57,387 bases of DNA from CAYYYW01 sp964476245 (GTDB taxonomy: Bacteria; Patescibacteriota; Microgenomatia; UBA1406; HO2-37-13b), in contig CAYYYW010000006.1 of the NCBI GenBank assembly GCA_964476245.1, positions 1 through 57,387 on the forward strand. Reading direction: 5' to 3'. Position 1 is the first letter of the stretch, and every line of letters begins with the position of its first letter. This document shows, one piece after another, positions 15,311 to 23,219 of the stretch. The notes below the pieces were generated by a model, which was not told the origin of the DNA, did no database searches, and was given only the letters and a program-made list of their open reading frames with translations. The position numbers and the translations under genes were made by a program.

Positions 15311-15601
15311 AATTGTTGTACATTGTCAAGCAACAAGTCAAAAAAAGTTGTTTCGCTATCCTCGCTTCTAAAAATTGTTTCAGAGGAAAGTAGATTAAAA
15401 TTGCTTTGTGTTTTGCAAAAAGGCGAACATTGTGTTTGTGAAATGATGGAGTATGTTAATCTTTCGCAAAGTCTTATTTCTCATCATTTGAAAGACCTTA
15501 AAGACGCTGAAATTGTCACTGATAAGAAAAAAGGATTATATGTTTATTATTCACTTACTAAAAAAGGGAGACACATTATTAATTTATTATTTAAACTATG
15601 A
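15299..15601 (+). CDS. ArsR-family metal-sensing repressor
   Basis: A winged-helix protein of 100 aa (102 aa if the in-frame ATG at 15293 is used). EHCVCEMM carries the ELCVC-type cysteine pair in the metal-binding helix of ArsR repressors, and SLISHHLKDLKDAEIV is the recognition helix. ATG 15299 is preferred because the -10 box ends at 15290, leaving only 2 nt before the first ATG. It probably senses As(III)/Sb(III) or a similar thiophilic ion and represses its own operon. It overlaps the next gene by 4 nt (ATGA). Confidence 0.88.
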   Translation: MGSYNCCTLSSNKSKKVVSLSSLLKIVSEESRLKLLCVLQKGEHCVCEMMEYVNLSQSLISHHLKDLKDAEIVTDKKKGLYVYYSLTKKGRHIINLLFKL

Positions 15602-15840
15602 AAATACAAGTGCTTGGGTCCGGTTGTCCTACTTGTAAGAAGTTATACGAAATGACAAAGCAAGCTGTTTCACAACTGGGATGGAAAGAAGAAGTAGAAT
15701 ATATCACTGATATTTCTAAAATTGTTGAGATGGGAATAATGCAATCTCCGGTTTTGGCAGTTAATGGGAAACCTATTATGGTTGGATACCTTCCTGGAAT
15801 TGAAAAGGTAAAAAGTTTGCTACAAGAGTCTAAAGAATAA
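15598..15840 (+). CDS. Thioredoxin-like small redox protein
   Basis: An 80-aa protein with an early CPTC active site (Cys10, Cys13), cis-Pro region SPVLAVNGKP and a short thioredoxin fold, as in the MTH895/TM0996 redox-active disulfide family. These proteins are often encoded next to ArsP/YraQ-type permeases and ArsR repressors, and may supply electrons or handle a thiol-bound metal. It is the middle gene of a compact arsR-trx-permease operon (4-nt overlap before, 2-nt gap after). Confidence 0.88.
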   Translation: MKIQVLGSGCPTCKKLYEMTKQAVSQLGWKEEVEYITDISKIVEMGIMQSPVLAVNGKPIMVGYLPGIEKVKSLLQESKE

Positions 15841-15842
15841 CC

Positions 15843-16826
15843 ATGGATATTTTTTACCCGATTCAACTATTTGCCGATTTTGTCACCCATCAGTGGTTAA
15901 GGATTCTTCCCCATTCCTATTTAGGCGATGCTGTCAATTTCTTTGTATACGACACGATAAAAATCGGGCTGCTATTGGTCGTTATCAACTATATTATGGC
16001 TATTACTCGCTACTACTTCCCTATGGAGAAGGTAGGGGATATATTGATGAAACGCCGCTGGTTTGGCTTGGATTACCTTTTTGCAGCATTCTTAGGAGTT
16101 GTTACTCCTTTCTGTTCCTGCTCGTCTATCCCTTTGTTTATAGGTTTTATTGGTGTGGGAATACCGCTTGGTGTAACTTTTGCTTTTCTTATCAGCTCAC
16201 CTTTGGTAAATGAATCATCGCTTTACCTATTTCCTGTTATGTTTGGAATGAAAATAACCGTTTTATACAACGTTGTTGGAATAACGATTGCGGTGTTAGG
16301 AGGAATGCTTATTCAGAAATTACATGTTGAAAAATACGTCAAACAGGAACTTTTGAAATTTAAATCACGCCACCAGGTTAAGGCAGAGCATGGAGGAACT
16401 TCGCTTTCTTTCAAAAAACTTCTTTTTTATTTTTGGAAAGACGGAATGACAATCACCAAAAATGTATTTCCTTATATTGTTCTTGGTGTTGGTATCGGCG
16501 CCATTATTCATGGATTTGTTCCAGCAAATATAGCAGAAAAATATTTATCAGTAAAAGCATGGTGGACAATACCCTTGGCAACTTTACTTGGAGCTCCTCT
16601 TTATGCGAACTCTATTAGTGTTATTCCCGTCATGGAGGCTTTGGTTGGAAAAGGAGTACCGTTGGGAACGGCGCTTTCCTTTATGACGGCTATTGTAACT
16701 GTTTCCATTCCGGAAATGTTAATCCTCAAAAAAGTGATGAAATGGCAACTGCTTTTTTTATTTTTACTGATAACAATATGCGGAATAATGCTTATCGGAT
16801 ATTTGTTTAATGTTTTAACTATCTAG
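15843..16826 (+). CDS. YraQ/ArsP-family permease (DUF318)
   Basis: A 327-aa membrane protein with about eight helices. Residues TPFCSCSSIPLFIG (Cys91, Cys93) are the cysteine motif of the DUF318 permease family, whose ArsP members export trivalent organoarsenicals. Long helices flank a basic cytoplasmic loop (about residues 160-190). With the upstream metal-sensing ArsR and thioredoxin-like protein it forms a complete small efflux operon under one repressible promoter. The actual substrate (organoarsenical, metal or thiol compound) cannot be read from the sequence. Confidence 0.87.
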   Translation: MDIFYPIQLFADFVTHQWLRILPHSYLGDAVNFFVYDTIKIGLLLVVINYIMAITRYYFPMEKVGDILMKRRWFGLDYLFAAFLGVVTPFCSCSSIPLFIGFIGVGIPLGVTFAFLISSPLVNESSLYLFPVMFGMKITVLYNVVGITIAVLGGMLIQKLHVEKYVKQELLKFKSRHQVKAEHGGTSLSFKKLLFYFWKDGMTITKNVFPYIVLGVGIGAIIHGFVPANIAEKYLSVKAWWTIPLATLLGAPLYANSISVIPVMEALVGKGVPLGTALSFMTAIVTVSIPEMLILKKVMKWQLLFLFLLITICGIMLIGYLFNVLTI

Positions 16827-16927
16827 GCCGTTTATTACTATCTTTACGACATCTTTCTTTTTTACGTAAGGTTGTACCGCAGGCAATTGAATAAGGTAAG
16901 AATAAGTTTTACTTCATTCACTCAGGG

Positions 16928-17200
16928 TTATAACTTTTTTAATAGAATTTTGCTTCCTTGAATCAATGCTTCTTTTTTAACTTTTATCCATTTTTTCACT
17001 TGCCATTCTCGTTTCATCGCCAGTTGTAAAGTCGGATATTCTTCAAAGTAGACAAGCTTTACAGGTTTTTTTGCCCTTAGATATTTTGCTGATTTATTTT
17101 TATCGGAATTATGTTCTTGTATTCGTCTTTGAAGATTGTTTGTCTGACCGCAGTAAAGGGAATTGTCAGAACAACGAAGAATATAAAAATAATAACTCAT
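16928..17200 (-). CDS. GIY-YIG endonuclease domain protein
   Basis: A 90-aa single-domain protein beginning YYFYILRCSDNSLYCGQT, a GIY-YIG variant (YFYI...LYCG), with catalytic Arg in LQRRIQEH and Glu in MKREWQVKKW. This UPF0213-like family is abundant in Patescibacteria; its role (DNA repair, mobile element relic) is uncertain. TATAGT sits 7 nt before the ATG. The upstream spacer to 17356 holds REP-like repeats. Confidence 0.88.
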   Translation of the reverse strand: MSYYFYILRCSDNSLYCGQTNNLQRRIQEHNSDKNKSAKYLRAKKPVKLVYFEEYPTLQLAMKREWQVKKWIKVKKEALIQGSKILLKKL

Positions 17201-17292
17201 GAATTTTACTATACTCCTTTTGATTCATTGTTTTGTTCCTTATTCAGTGTTTTCGCCTCGTTTCGGACTCCAGTTCTGAGCTTGGGCTACAG

Positions 17293-17320
17293 CCCTGAGC
17301 GAGCGTAGCGAGTCGAAGGG
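17293..17320. repeat. REP-like palindrome at the broken edge of the next gene
   Basis: CCCTGAGCGAGCGTAGCG and AGTCGAAGGG form an imperfect palindrome of the R1 family. It sits 37 bp before the first codon of a fragment that has lost its 5' part. Confidence 0.65.
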
Positions 17321-17356
17321 TTGTAAATACTGGATAGAGCTAGAACCTATATCTAT

Positions 17357-17938
17357 TTGAATTATAAAAATGGCGTTAAGTATATTTATAAATTTATTCC
17401 TAATAAACTGGGTTCTAACTTTTACTATTTTGAAGCCTCAAATGCTTTAGGAAAAGCCAGAGCCGCAATTATTGATTCTCCCGATAATGGGCCGGTTCTT
17501 TTTGATAGTACCTTTGCTAAAAATGAGATCGCAGTCGTATACAGTGAAACAGGTCAGAAAGTATTAAGTTTTCAAACGAAAGAAGAGTGGGTAGGTGGAA
17601 TTGCTTTGTCCGATGATGGAAAATATCTAGCAGCAAAAACTTCTAACCATGTTTATCCATTTGACACCCAGAAATCTGACAAACCGTTATGGGAATTTCA
17701 AAGCGGTAGTGAGGTAGGAGGAGACGTTAAAGGCGGTGTAGTAATTTCCGGTGATGGCAGTAGAATTTTTGTCCTGATTGGTTCTATCGCAACGCTTTTT
17801 AATAAAAACTCAAACTTTTTACCGTCAACTATTAATAACCAAAAATCCACTTCGGCTGTTTGCGGTAATAATATGTGTGATTCAGACTTTGGTGAAACGA
17901 GGGAAAATTGTCCTAAAGATTGCTCGGAAGGAAATTGA
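17357..17938 (+). pseudogene. Beta-propeller protein, 5'-truncated remnant
   Basis: A 193-codon frame starting only with TTG and lacking a signal peptide or ribosome-binding site. It contains propeller-like repeats (GGIALSDDGKYLAAKT and GGVVISGDGSRIFVLIG) and ends in a cysteine-rich tail CGNNMCDSDFGETRENCPKDC, a secreted-protein tail module. Complete relatives would be expected to have more blades and a signal sequence. The frame begins right after a REP palindrome, so the 5' portion has probably been lost by rearrangement. It may still be expressed, but no start signal is seen. Confidence 0.6.
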
Positions 17939-17939
17939 T

Positions 17940-18575
17940 TTAAAATTTAATAGCTCTCTTTTTCCGAAAGTAAAGAAGTACAGATCCTAAAACAAAGGCA
18001 ATAACCATTACAAGTAAACTTCCATATATAAATCTGTCAGCCAGATATAAAAATGTCTTTTCGTAAAAAATATATCTAATAATCACTTTTAAACCATGAA
18101 TAATAAAACTATACAAAACTCCCAAGAAAAATAAATTGCCGTAACTAAAATTTGAACCTTTAATTAATTTGTAAGCAGAAATAGCAACGCATATTTCCCA
18201 AATCCACTGGCTAATTCTTATTGACATTAAATTATCATCGATCTTGAGTCCAAACAGATACTGCCAGGCGACAATACAGATGGAAATAAGAATAAGATAC
18301 CAAATAGGCTTGATGTATTCTTCTAAGGTTTTACCAAATATTTTTGTTTTAAATATTCCTATGGCGGAAAAAAAGACAATGATCGACAGAAGAATCGTAA
18401 AGAAAATTGGATCGCTGCGTTTTTCCAGAGAAGGGATTTGTGGCAAGAGATTAAGTTTATCACCTACAGTAGTAAGTGTCCTACCAGTTTGCGGGCAATC
18501 GACTTTTTGATCTCCGACGAAACACTCTCGGTTTTTTGTTCCGATTTTTCCTGAAATATAAACAAGGCTTTTCAT
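17940..18575 (-). CDS. Membrane protein, five predicted helices
   Basis: A 211-aa protein. Residues 1-50 form a polar N-terminal part with a possible disulfide pair (ECFVGDQKVDCP); hydrophobic helices follow at about 55-75, 90-110, 123-142, 147-170 and 184-205. No family recognised. It is convergent with the truncated propeller fragment (1 bp between their ends). Confidence 0.5.
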   Translation of the reverse strand: MKSLVYISGKIGTKNRECFVGDQKVDCPQTGRTLTTVGDKLNLLPQIPSLEKRSDPIFFTILLSIIVFFSAIGIFKTKIFGKTLEEYIKPIWYLILISICIVAWQYLFGLKIDDNLMSIRISQWIWEICVAISAYKLIKGSNFSYGNLFFLGVLYSFIIHGLKVIIRYIFYEKTFLYLADRFIYGSLLVMVIAFVLGSVLLYFRKKRAIKF

Positions 18576-18671
18576 CTTTTCTTAAATATTTATTTTAAAA
18601 ACCATTGCTTCATCTTTATACCTAATTTCAGCAAAAACAAATAAAGACAATCTCACGTTAATAAGTTTTAT

Positions 18672-19472
18672 TTACGGGTCAATCCATGTTTTACTACCAT
18701 CTGGAGAAGTACCCGAATCCGTATTTTGACTTCCACTTTCTACTGTATTTCCCCCCGAAGTAGTACCTGGATTTCCACCTTCTACAGTTGTTCCACCATC
18801 ACTATTTGAACCTCCCCCAGTTTTAACTTCCACATTCTTAATGTCAGCCCCACCGTTTCCACCACTTGAAGTTCCTGGAGCAAACTGTATTGTTCCTCCC
18901 TCGATAATCACTCCTGATTCTCCTCCCGGTCCTGTCCCCGGAGCCCACACATGTTCAACTTTTTGAAAAAATTCAGTTGCCCCCTCCGATCCATTTACAT
19001 CAATAATCTTTTGCGCTGTCTGATTTACAACCTGTTCTTGAACCTGAACAACTTTTTGTTTTACGTCTTCGTCAGTCTTTGTTTTTATCTCCTCTATTGT
19101 TTTTTGTTGTTCTATTGTTTTTTCTTCAACTTTCTTCAAAATCTCCCCGCCGTTGGTTTTTCCTAATAAGTTATTCTGTCTTTCTTTTATTTGAAGGTAG
19201 TTTTGTAGCAGGTTTTGCAGCTTTTCATTATTTCCATCTTTCGCATAACCTTGTGCCCTGACCAACCTTTTTTCAGCATGTTTCTCCAATACCTCCACTT
19301 TTTTCTCAACTCTGAAAGCGAAGAAATATTCAATTCCTTCCTGTATTTTTACCACAATTGAATCCTCCGAATTTAACATTTCCTGTAAATCAACAGCTTT
19401 TGAAGTTCCCGGAGCAATAAAACTAATAGAAAAGAAAAATAATATTAACAATAATAATCTTTTAATATTCAT
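18672..19472 (-). CDS. Secreted DUF5667-like protein with Gly/Ser-rich tail
   Basis: A 266-aa protein with signal peptide MNIKRLLLLILFFFSISFI and cleavage near SKA. Residues about 34-105 (VVKIQEGIEYFFAFRVEKKVEVLEKHAEKR region) form paired helices like DUF5667. Residues 110-155 are a Glu/Lys/Gln coiled coil, and the last 95 residues are low-complexity Gly/Ser/Thr (SGGNGGAD, TTSGGNTVESG), suited to a surface linker. Its role is unknown; a cell-envelope location is likely. Confidence 0.65.
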   Translation of the reverse strand: MNIKRLLLLILFFFSISFIAPGTSKAVDLQEMLNSEDSIVVKIQEGIEYFFAFRVEKKVEVLEKHAEKRLVRAQGYAKDGNNEKLQNLLQNYLQIKERQNNLLGKTNGGEILKKVEEKTIEQQKTIEEIKTKTDEDVKQKVVQVQEQVVNQTAQKIIDVNGSEGATEFFQKVEHVWAPGTGPGGESGVIIEGGTIQFAPGTSSGGNGGADIKNVEVKTGGGSNSDGGTTVEGGNPGTTSGGNTVESGSQNTDSGTSPDGSKTWIDP

Positions 19473-19621
19473 ATTAAATAATAATACACCAATTGTAGTT
19501 AATAAATCAAATAAATTACGGTTGTGTTAAATAGTTCGTGGTAAGAAAACGATACTTTTAACTGTTTCAGTCTTCTAAAGTCTTTCTAAAATCTGTGGCA
19601 CAGGATTTTTAATGTTTTTTT

Positions 19622-19741
19622 TGTCATTCTGAGCGATAGCGAAGAATTTAGCAAAGCGTATTATTACGTCCCGACGTATCGTCGGGACTAGATCCTTCAC
19701 GGAGTTTACACTGAGCTTGTCGAACGTGTTCAGGATGACTA
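19622..19741. repeat. Paired REP element (family R1) with perfect hairpins
   Basis: Begins GTCATTCTGAGC and ends TTCAGGATGAC, so the ends are near-perfect inverted repeats. In between lie GTCCCGACG-TAT-CGTCGGGAC (19668-19688, perfect) and ACTGAGCTTGTCGAA (19710-19724). The surrounding gap 19473-19865 contains no coding frame apart from reading through this repeat. The structure resembles BIME/REPIN units. Confidence 0.7.
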
Positions 19742-19865
19742 TAAGATAAACAGCTACCACACAATTTGACATAGAACCATAAATTACATTAATAATTAAC
19801 AACGTTTCATTTGAGTACCTTTTTAGTTGCGGGGTTTGGATTAAGTAGAACCAGGCCTTTTTTTC

Positions 19866-20885
19866 TTAGTTCTTGATGAATATTCTCGATAAATTGGAAG
19901 CTGGTTTTTCAATAAACTTATATAGCAGACTTGAGAAGCTTACTACGATTATAAAACCGGCAACTGTGCCAATTAATACACTGTTCGGCAATATTAAATA
20001 TGTGTATTTAATAACAACAATGTGTATAAGATATGCGCTGTAACTAATTATTCCCAAATAACGGATTATTTTATTTTCAAAAAATAAACATAAATTACTT
20101 TTAAAAAGCAGCAAAGATAAAATAATTGAACTCCAAAGAAATCCAAATATGGAAAATGGCAAAAAAAGATTATTACTAAATTTGGTTAAGCTAAACATCT
20201 TATAGGAATGAGGCATTAGAACAATTAAAACAATAATTGGAATATATAACATAAAAAGATATAAACTTCTTGATAGCTGTATTTTTTTATTAATAATTGT
20301 CAAATAAACAAGCGACATAATAATGCCGATAATAAAAGACGGTATATAAAAAAGAATATTTATCTGATTTGCAGTTGGCTTCAAAAAAGGCAATGTAATT
20401 TGGCTGTAAAATATACCAGAAATCACAAATATAAAAAACAATAACGATAATACAGTTAAAGTTCCCTTTTTAAGAATTTTTTTCAACAAAAATATAACAA
20501 AAGGTATAAGTAAATAAAATTGTATCATTACTGGGATTGTCCAATAATGCTGTCGTGCATCAAGCAAGAATAAATGAGACAAAACTTTTGAAAAGCTGTA
20601 ATTTCCGACAACAAATTCAATCAATAAGACAAATACATAGATTGGATAAAGCTTAAGAATTCGTTTAAAAGCATACACAATCCAAGCTTTAACAGTATTC
20701 ATCAAATCAACATGAGAAATAAAATATGTTGAAAATAAAAAGGAACTAATTATAAAAAATAAAGTAACGCCAACTTTTCCAGCGATATAAAACGTTTTAT
20801 ATTTTTGGCCTATATGAGCAACATAGACAAACATGAATCCTAAAGCCCGTAGACCGTCTAAAAAAGGATAATAATTCCGTTTCAT
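19866..20885 (-). CDS. Acyltransferase family 3 (OafA/YrhL-type) membrane enzyme
   Basis: A 339-aa protein with the N-terminal signature YYPFLDGLRALGFMFVYVAH (catalytic-site His in the first helix region) and about ten membrane helices, typical of acyltransferase_3. Such enzymes move acetyl or other acyl groups across the membrane onto cell-surface sugars or peptidoglycan. It stands alone, without neighbouring glycan genes. Length is normal and the start coincides with the conserved N-terminus. Confidence 0.88.
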   Translation of the reverse strand: MKRNYYPFLDGLRALGFMFVYVAHIGQKYKTFYIAGKVGVTLFFIISSFLFSTYFISHVDLMNTVKAWIVYAFKRILKLYPIYVFVLLIEFVVGNYSFSKVLSHLFLLDARQHYWTIPVMIQFYLLIPFVIFLLKKILKKGTLTVLSLLFFIFVISGIFYSQITLPFLKPTANQINILFYIPSFIIGIIMSLVYLTIINKKIQLSRSLYLFMLYIPIIVLIVLMPHSYKMFSLTKFSNNLFLPFSIFGFLWSSIILSLLLFKSNLCLFFENKIIRYLGIISYSAYLIHIVVIKYTYLILPNSVLIGTVAGFIIVVSFSSLLYKFIEKPASNLSRIFIKN

Positions 20886-21033
20886 GCTAAATTTGACAAT
20901 TTATCTTTAAATATTTTTTAATTTTTCAATTGATTCTAAAAGACGTAAACTTAGAAAAATTTCGTAAAGTAATTTTATAATAATTTTTAGATAGACACAA
21001 TTCTGCACCTGCCTGTCGGTATCGGTTGATTTA

Positions 21034-21053
21034 TAGTGAGCGAAGTCGAACTA
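21034..21053. repeat. REP-like unit (family R1)
   Basis: TAGTGAGCGAAGTCGAACTA is an imperfect palindrome with the same core (GAGCGAAGTCGAA) as the copy at 1046-1060. It ends 5 bp before the stop of the following minus-strand gene. Confidence 0.6.
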
Positions 21054-21057
21054 CTAT

Positions 21058-21441
21058 TTAACTTTCCAATACGCGTTTTAGTTTCTCTAACATCACTAAA
21101 GTAAAAGGTTCTTTCAATTCACCTTTGTCTACCCATTCGAAATATTCAAGTTCAGTAATATTTTTATCTATCGTTCTAAATGAATATCTACAATGATAGG
21201 TTTTATCTTTTGAAACCCACTCTACAATTTGATTTTCTTTTATATTAGTTACAATTACTTCAGAATACTCTCCCTTTTTATTTTTAAGTTTATATATCGT
21301 TCCTACTCGGATAGGCCATTCGTTTGTTTTTTCTTCTACTACGCCATCAATCCATAAAGTGGAATTTGGTGGAGTTATAGTAAACATAAAAACTTCATGA
21401 ACGGATTTATTGATTTTAATAGTTAATTTGTTGTCTTTCAT
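21058..21441 (-). CDS. SRPBCC/START-fold protein
   Basis: A 127-aa protein with the pattern of the SRPBCC superfamily: an opening beta-strand (KLTIKINKSVHEVFMF), middle strands IVEWVSKDKTYHCRYSF and ITELEYFEWV, and a C-terminal long helix (TLVMLEKLKRVLES). These proteins bind lipids or small hydrophobic ligands; the function of this one is not predictable. Length is typical. Confidence 0.7.
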   Translation of the reverse strand: MKDNKLTIKINKSVHEVFMFTITPPNSTLWIDGVVEEKTNEWPIRVGTIYKLKNKKGEYSEVIVTNIKENQIVEWVSKDKTYHCRYSFRTIDKNITELEYFEWVDKGELKEPFTLVMLEKLKRVLES

Positions 21442-21464
21442 TTTGTTTATTATTTACATTCTGA

Positions 21465-21518
21465 TTACTTGTTTTTTACTGCAATTGCTTCTATTTCAAC
21501 CACACAACCTGGTTTAAT
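21465..21518 (-). pseudogene. C-terminal remnant of a RidA/YjgF-like gene
   Basis: Seventeen codons between two stops read IKPGCVVEIEAIAVKNK, matching the conserved C-terminus of RidA-family enamine deaminases (VEIEAIAV). There is no start and nothing upstream, so only the tail of a lost gene remains between the SRPBCC and GIY-YIG genes. Confidence 0.5.
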
Positions 21519-21535
21519 TTAATGTTGTTTTACCT

Positions 21536-21808
21536 TTATTTTATCTCTTTTAAACTTTCTTTTAACAATAATTTAAGCATTCTTTTTCCGGTAGAGGTTT
21601 TTAAATATCTTTCCCTATTTATAGCATCTGTTTTTGAAAGAAAATATTCACAATAAATTAATTTAAACGGTCGACGTGGAGCGGTTGACTTTGAACCACC
21701 TTTAATATGAGAAGTTAATCTTTGGTGAAGGTTGGTAGTGTAGCCAATATAGAGGTTATTATCTTTTAAGCTATGCAAAACATAAACACAGTATTGGAGT
21801 TTTTTCAT
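21536..21808 (-). CDS. GIY-YIG endonuclease domain protein
   Basis: A 90-aa GIY-YIG domain: YCVYVLHSLKDNNLYIGYT, catalytic Arg in LHQRLTSH, then SKTDAINRERYLKTSTGKRM containing the Glu. It is a second, divergent member of the family found at 16928. A hairpin (GACTCT/AGAGTC) lies just upstream of the start. Confidence 0.88.
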   Translation of the reverse strand: MKKLQYCVYVLHSLKDNNLYIGYTTNLHQRLTSHIKGGSKSTAPRRPFKLIYCEYFLSKTDAINRERYLKTSTGKRMLKLLLKESLKEIK

Positions 21809-21838
21809 ATTGACTCTTTAATTATAGAGTCATTAAAG

Positions 21839-21907
21839 GTCCTGAAGTAGAGCAAAGCTCACTTCAGGACAGTGAAGTGACCTCGCTCTGCGGGGTCTAC
21901 TTCACTG
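21839..21907 (-). other. Two tandem hairpins directly after the tRNA
   Basis: GTCCTGAAGT/ACTTCAGGAC (21839-21848, 21861-21870) is a perfect 10-bp stem continuing into GAGC-AAA-GCTC. CAGTGAAGT/ACTTCACTG (21870-21878, 21899-21907) abuts the tRNA 3' end. They may terminate or protect the tRNA transcript, although no long T run follows. Confidence 0.55.
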
Positions 21908-21978
21908 CTGCGGGGCTTGGATTCGGACCAAGATAAGCAGCTTCAAAGGCTGCTGTCCTACCATTAGACGACCCCGCA
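21908..21978 (-). tRNA. tRNA-Gln (anticodon TTG)
   Basis: Reads leftward from 21978: acceptor TGCGGGG pairs perfectly with CCCCGCA; anticodon arm GCAGC-CTTTGAA-GCTGC gives anticodon TTG (Gln); T arm CTTGG-TCCGAAT-CCAAG is perfect. Discriminator base G; the CCA end is not encoded, so the CCA-adding enzyme at 40059 would be needed. Length 71 nt. Confidence 0.95.
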
Positions 21979-21982
21979 TATA

Positions 21983-22120
21983 TTATTTTTCCTTAAATAC
22001 GTTCTTTTTTAAAAATTTTCTTCCACTTGTTGACTTTAAATATTTTTCTCTTATTCGGGCATTTTTTCTGTCTGCTACTTTCTCTAAAAATATCACTTTA
22101 AGATAAGGATATTTTACCAC
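21983..22120 (-). pseudogene. GIY-YIG endonuclease C-terminal remnant
   Basis: An open stretch ending at TAA 21983 reads YPYLKVIFLEKVADRKNARI and REKYLKSTSGRKFLKK, clearly the C-terminal half of the GIY-YIG family found intact at 21536. The N-terminal catalytic half is missing, and the sequence breaks next to repeat R2 copy B, suggesting that insertion or rearrangement removed it. Confidence 0.7.
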
Positions 22121-22134
22121 GTTAATCGTAGTTT

Positions 22135-22266
22135 TACCCCAGCACCAGTCCCGCTGAGCGGGACGGTGCGGGGTTTCGCACTCTGAATGTCCGAAGTGGT
22201 TGATGCCCCGACCGCCACAGTGGGATACCCCACGTGGTGTTCCAGAAGGTCGGGGAGTGCTTCACC
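22135..22266. repeat. Structured repeat R2, copy B
   Basis: Same conserved blocks as 10671-10806. The first variable hairpin is TCCCGC/GCGGGA here instead of GAATGCCC/GGGCATTC, and the second variable tip is longer, with GGGATACCCC-type pairing. It ends 59 bp before era. On the minus strand a GC hairpin with T-rich tail (22277-22304) lies between it and era. Confidence 0.6.
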
Positions 22267-22325
22267 AAAAAAATAAAATAAAAAGGGCCGCCTTCGGTAG
22301 CCCTTAAGTATGATACAATTACTTC

Positions 22326-23189
22326 ATGAAAAACGGAGTAGTATTATTAATCGGCAGGCCAAATGTTGGTAAATCAACTCTTTTAAACAATCTCATTGGT
22401 CAAAAGGTGGCCATCACTTCCCCAAAACCCCAAACAACCCGCTTTCCTATAAGGGCTTTTTATCAAGAGGAAAGAGGACAAGTTATTTTTGTTGACACGC
22501 CGGGAATTTTTAATAAGGCTAAAGATACTCTTTCAAAGAAAATTAACTTACGGGCGGCAAAAGCTTACGAAGAAGATATTGACTTAGTACTTTATATAGT
22601 TGACCCGACCAGAAAACGGGACTTTGAGGAAGCAAAGATTTTGGGTATTGTCCGAAAAATTGAAAAGCCCAAAATTCTAGTCATTAACAAAACAGATCAA
22701 GAACTAAAATACCTGCCTCTTTATAAATTTTTAGAAGAAGAATTTAAAGAGATTATTCAGGTTTCTGCCCTCAATAAAAAAAATCTGAAAGTTCTTTTAG
22801 AAAAAATCTTCCAATATCTTCCCGAAAAAAAAGAACCTTTAATTGATATCAAAAACTTCCCATTCCCGGCCATGAACATTGATAGTAAAACCTTCATTGC
22901 TGAAATTATTCGGGAGAAAGTTTTTTTACAAACCCGCAACGAAGTGCCTTACAGAACCATGGTTTTGGTAGACGAAATTATAGAAAGAAATAATAAATTA
23001 ACTTATATTAAAGCCAGGATTTTAACCACGGATGATCGTTATAAAAAAATGCTAATAGGTGAGAACGGCAGAAAAATAAAAGTAATTGGCAGCATGACAA
23101 GAAAAGAGTTAGAGTTAGCCACTAATAAAAAAATCTATCTTGAATTAACTGTTGAAACCGATCCTCACTGGCCGGAAGTTTATTATTAA
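22326..23189 (+). CDS. era: GTPase Era
   Basis: A 287-aa protein with G1 GRPNVGKST (residues 10-18), G3 DTPG (57-60) and G4 NKTD (121-124), followed by a KH domain with IGENGRKIKVIG near residue 254. Era binds the 3' end of 16S rRNA and is needed for 30S maturation. Length is normal. TACAAT lies 6 nt before the ATG, suggesting a leaderless mRNA; the upstream 60 bp separate it from repeat R2. Confidence 0.95.
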   Translation: MKNGVVLLIGRPNVGKSTLLNNLIGQKVAITSPKPQTTRFPIRAFYQEERGQVIFVDTPGIFNKAKDTLSKKINLRAAKAYEEDIDLVLYIVDPTRKRDFEEAKILGIVRKIEKPKILVINKTDQELKYLPLYKFLEEEFKEIIQVSALNKKNLKVLLEKIFQYLPEKKEPLIDIKNFPFPAMNIDSKTFIAEIIREKVFLQTRNEVPYRTMVLVDEIIERNNKLTYIKARILTTDDRYKKMLIGENGRKIKVIGSMTRKELELATNKKIYLELTVETDPHWPEVYY

Positions 23190-23219
23190 AAACTTTTATG
23201 TTTTGGTTTAAGATGATCG

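Noticed and set aside
19575..19802. 75-codon minus-strand frame
   Set aside because: Lies entirely on the paired REP element; no start signal or homology pattern.
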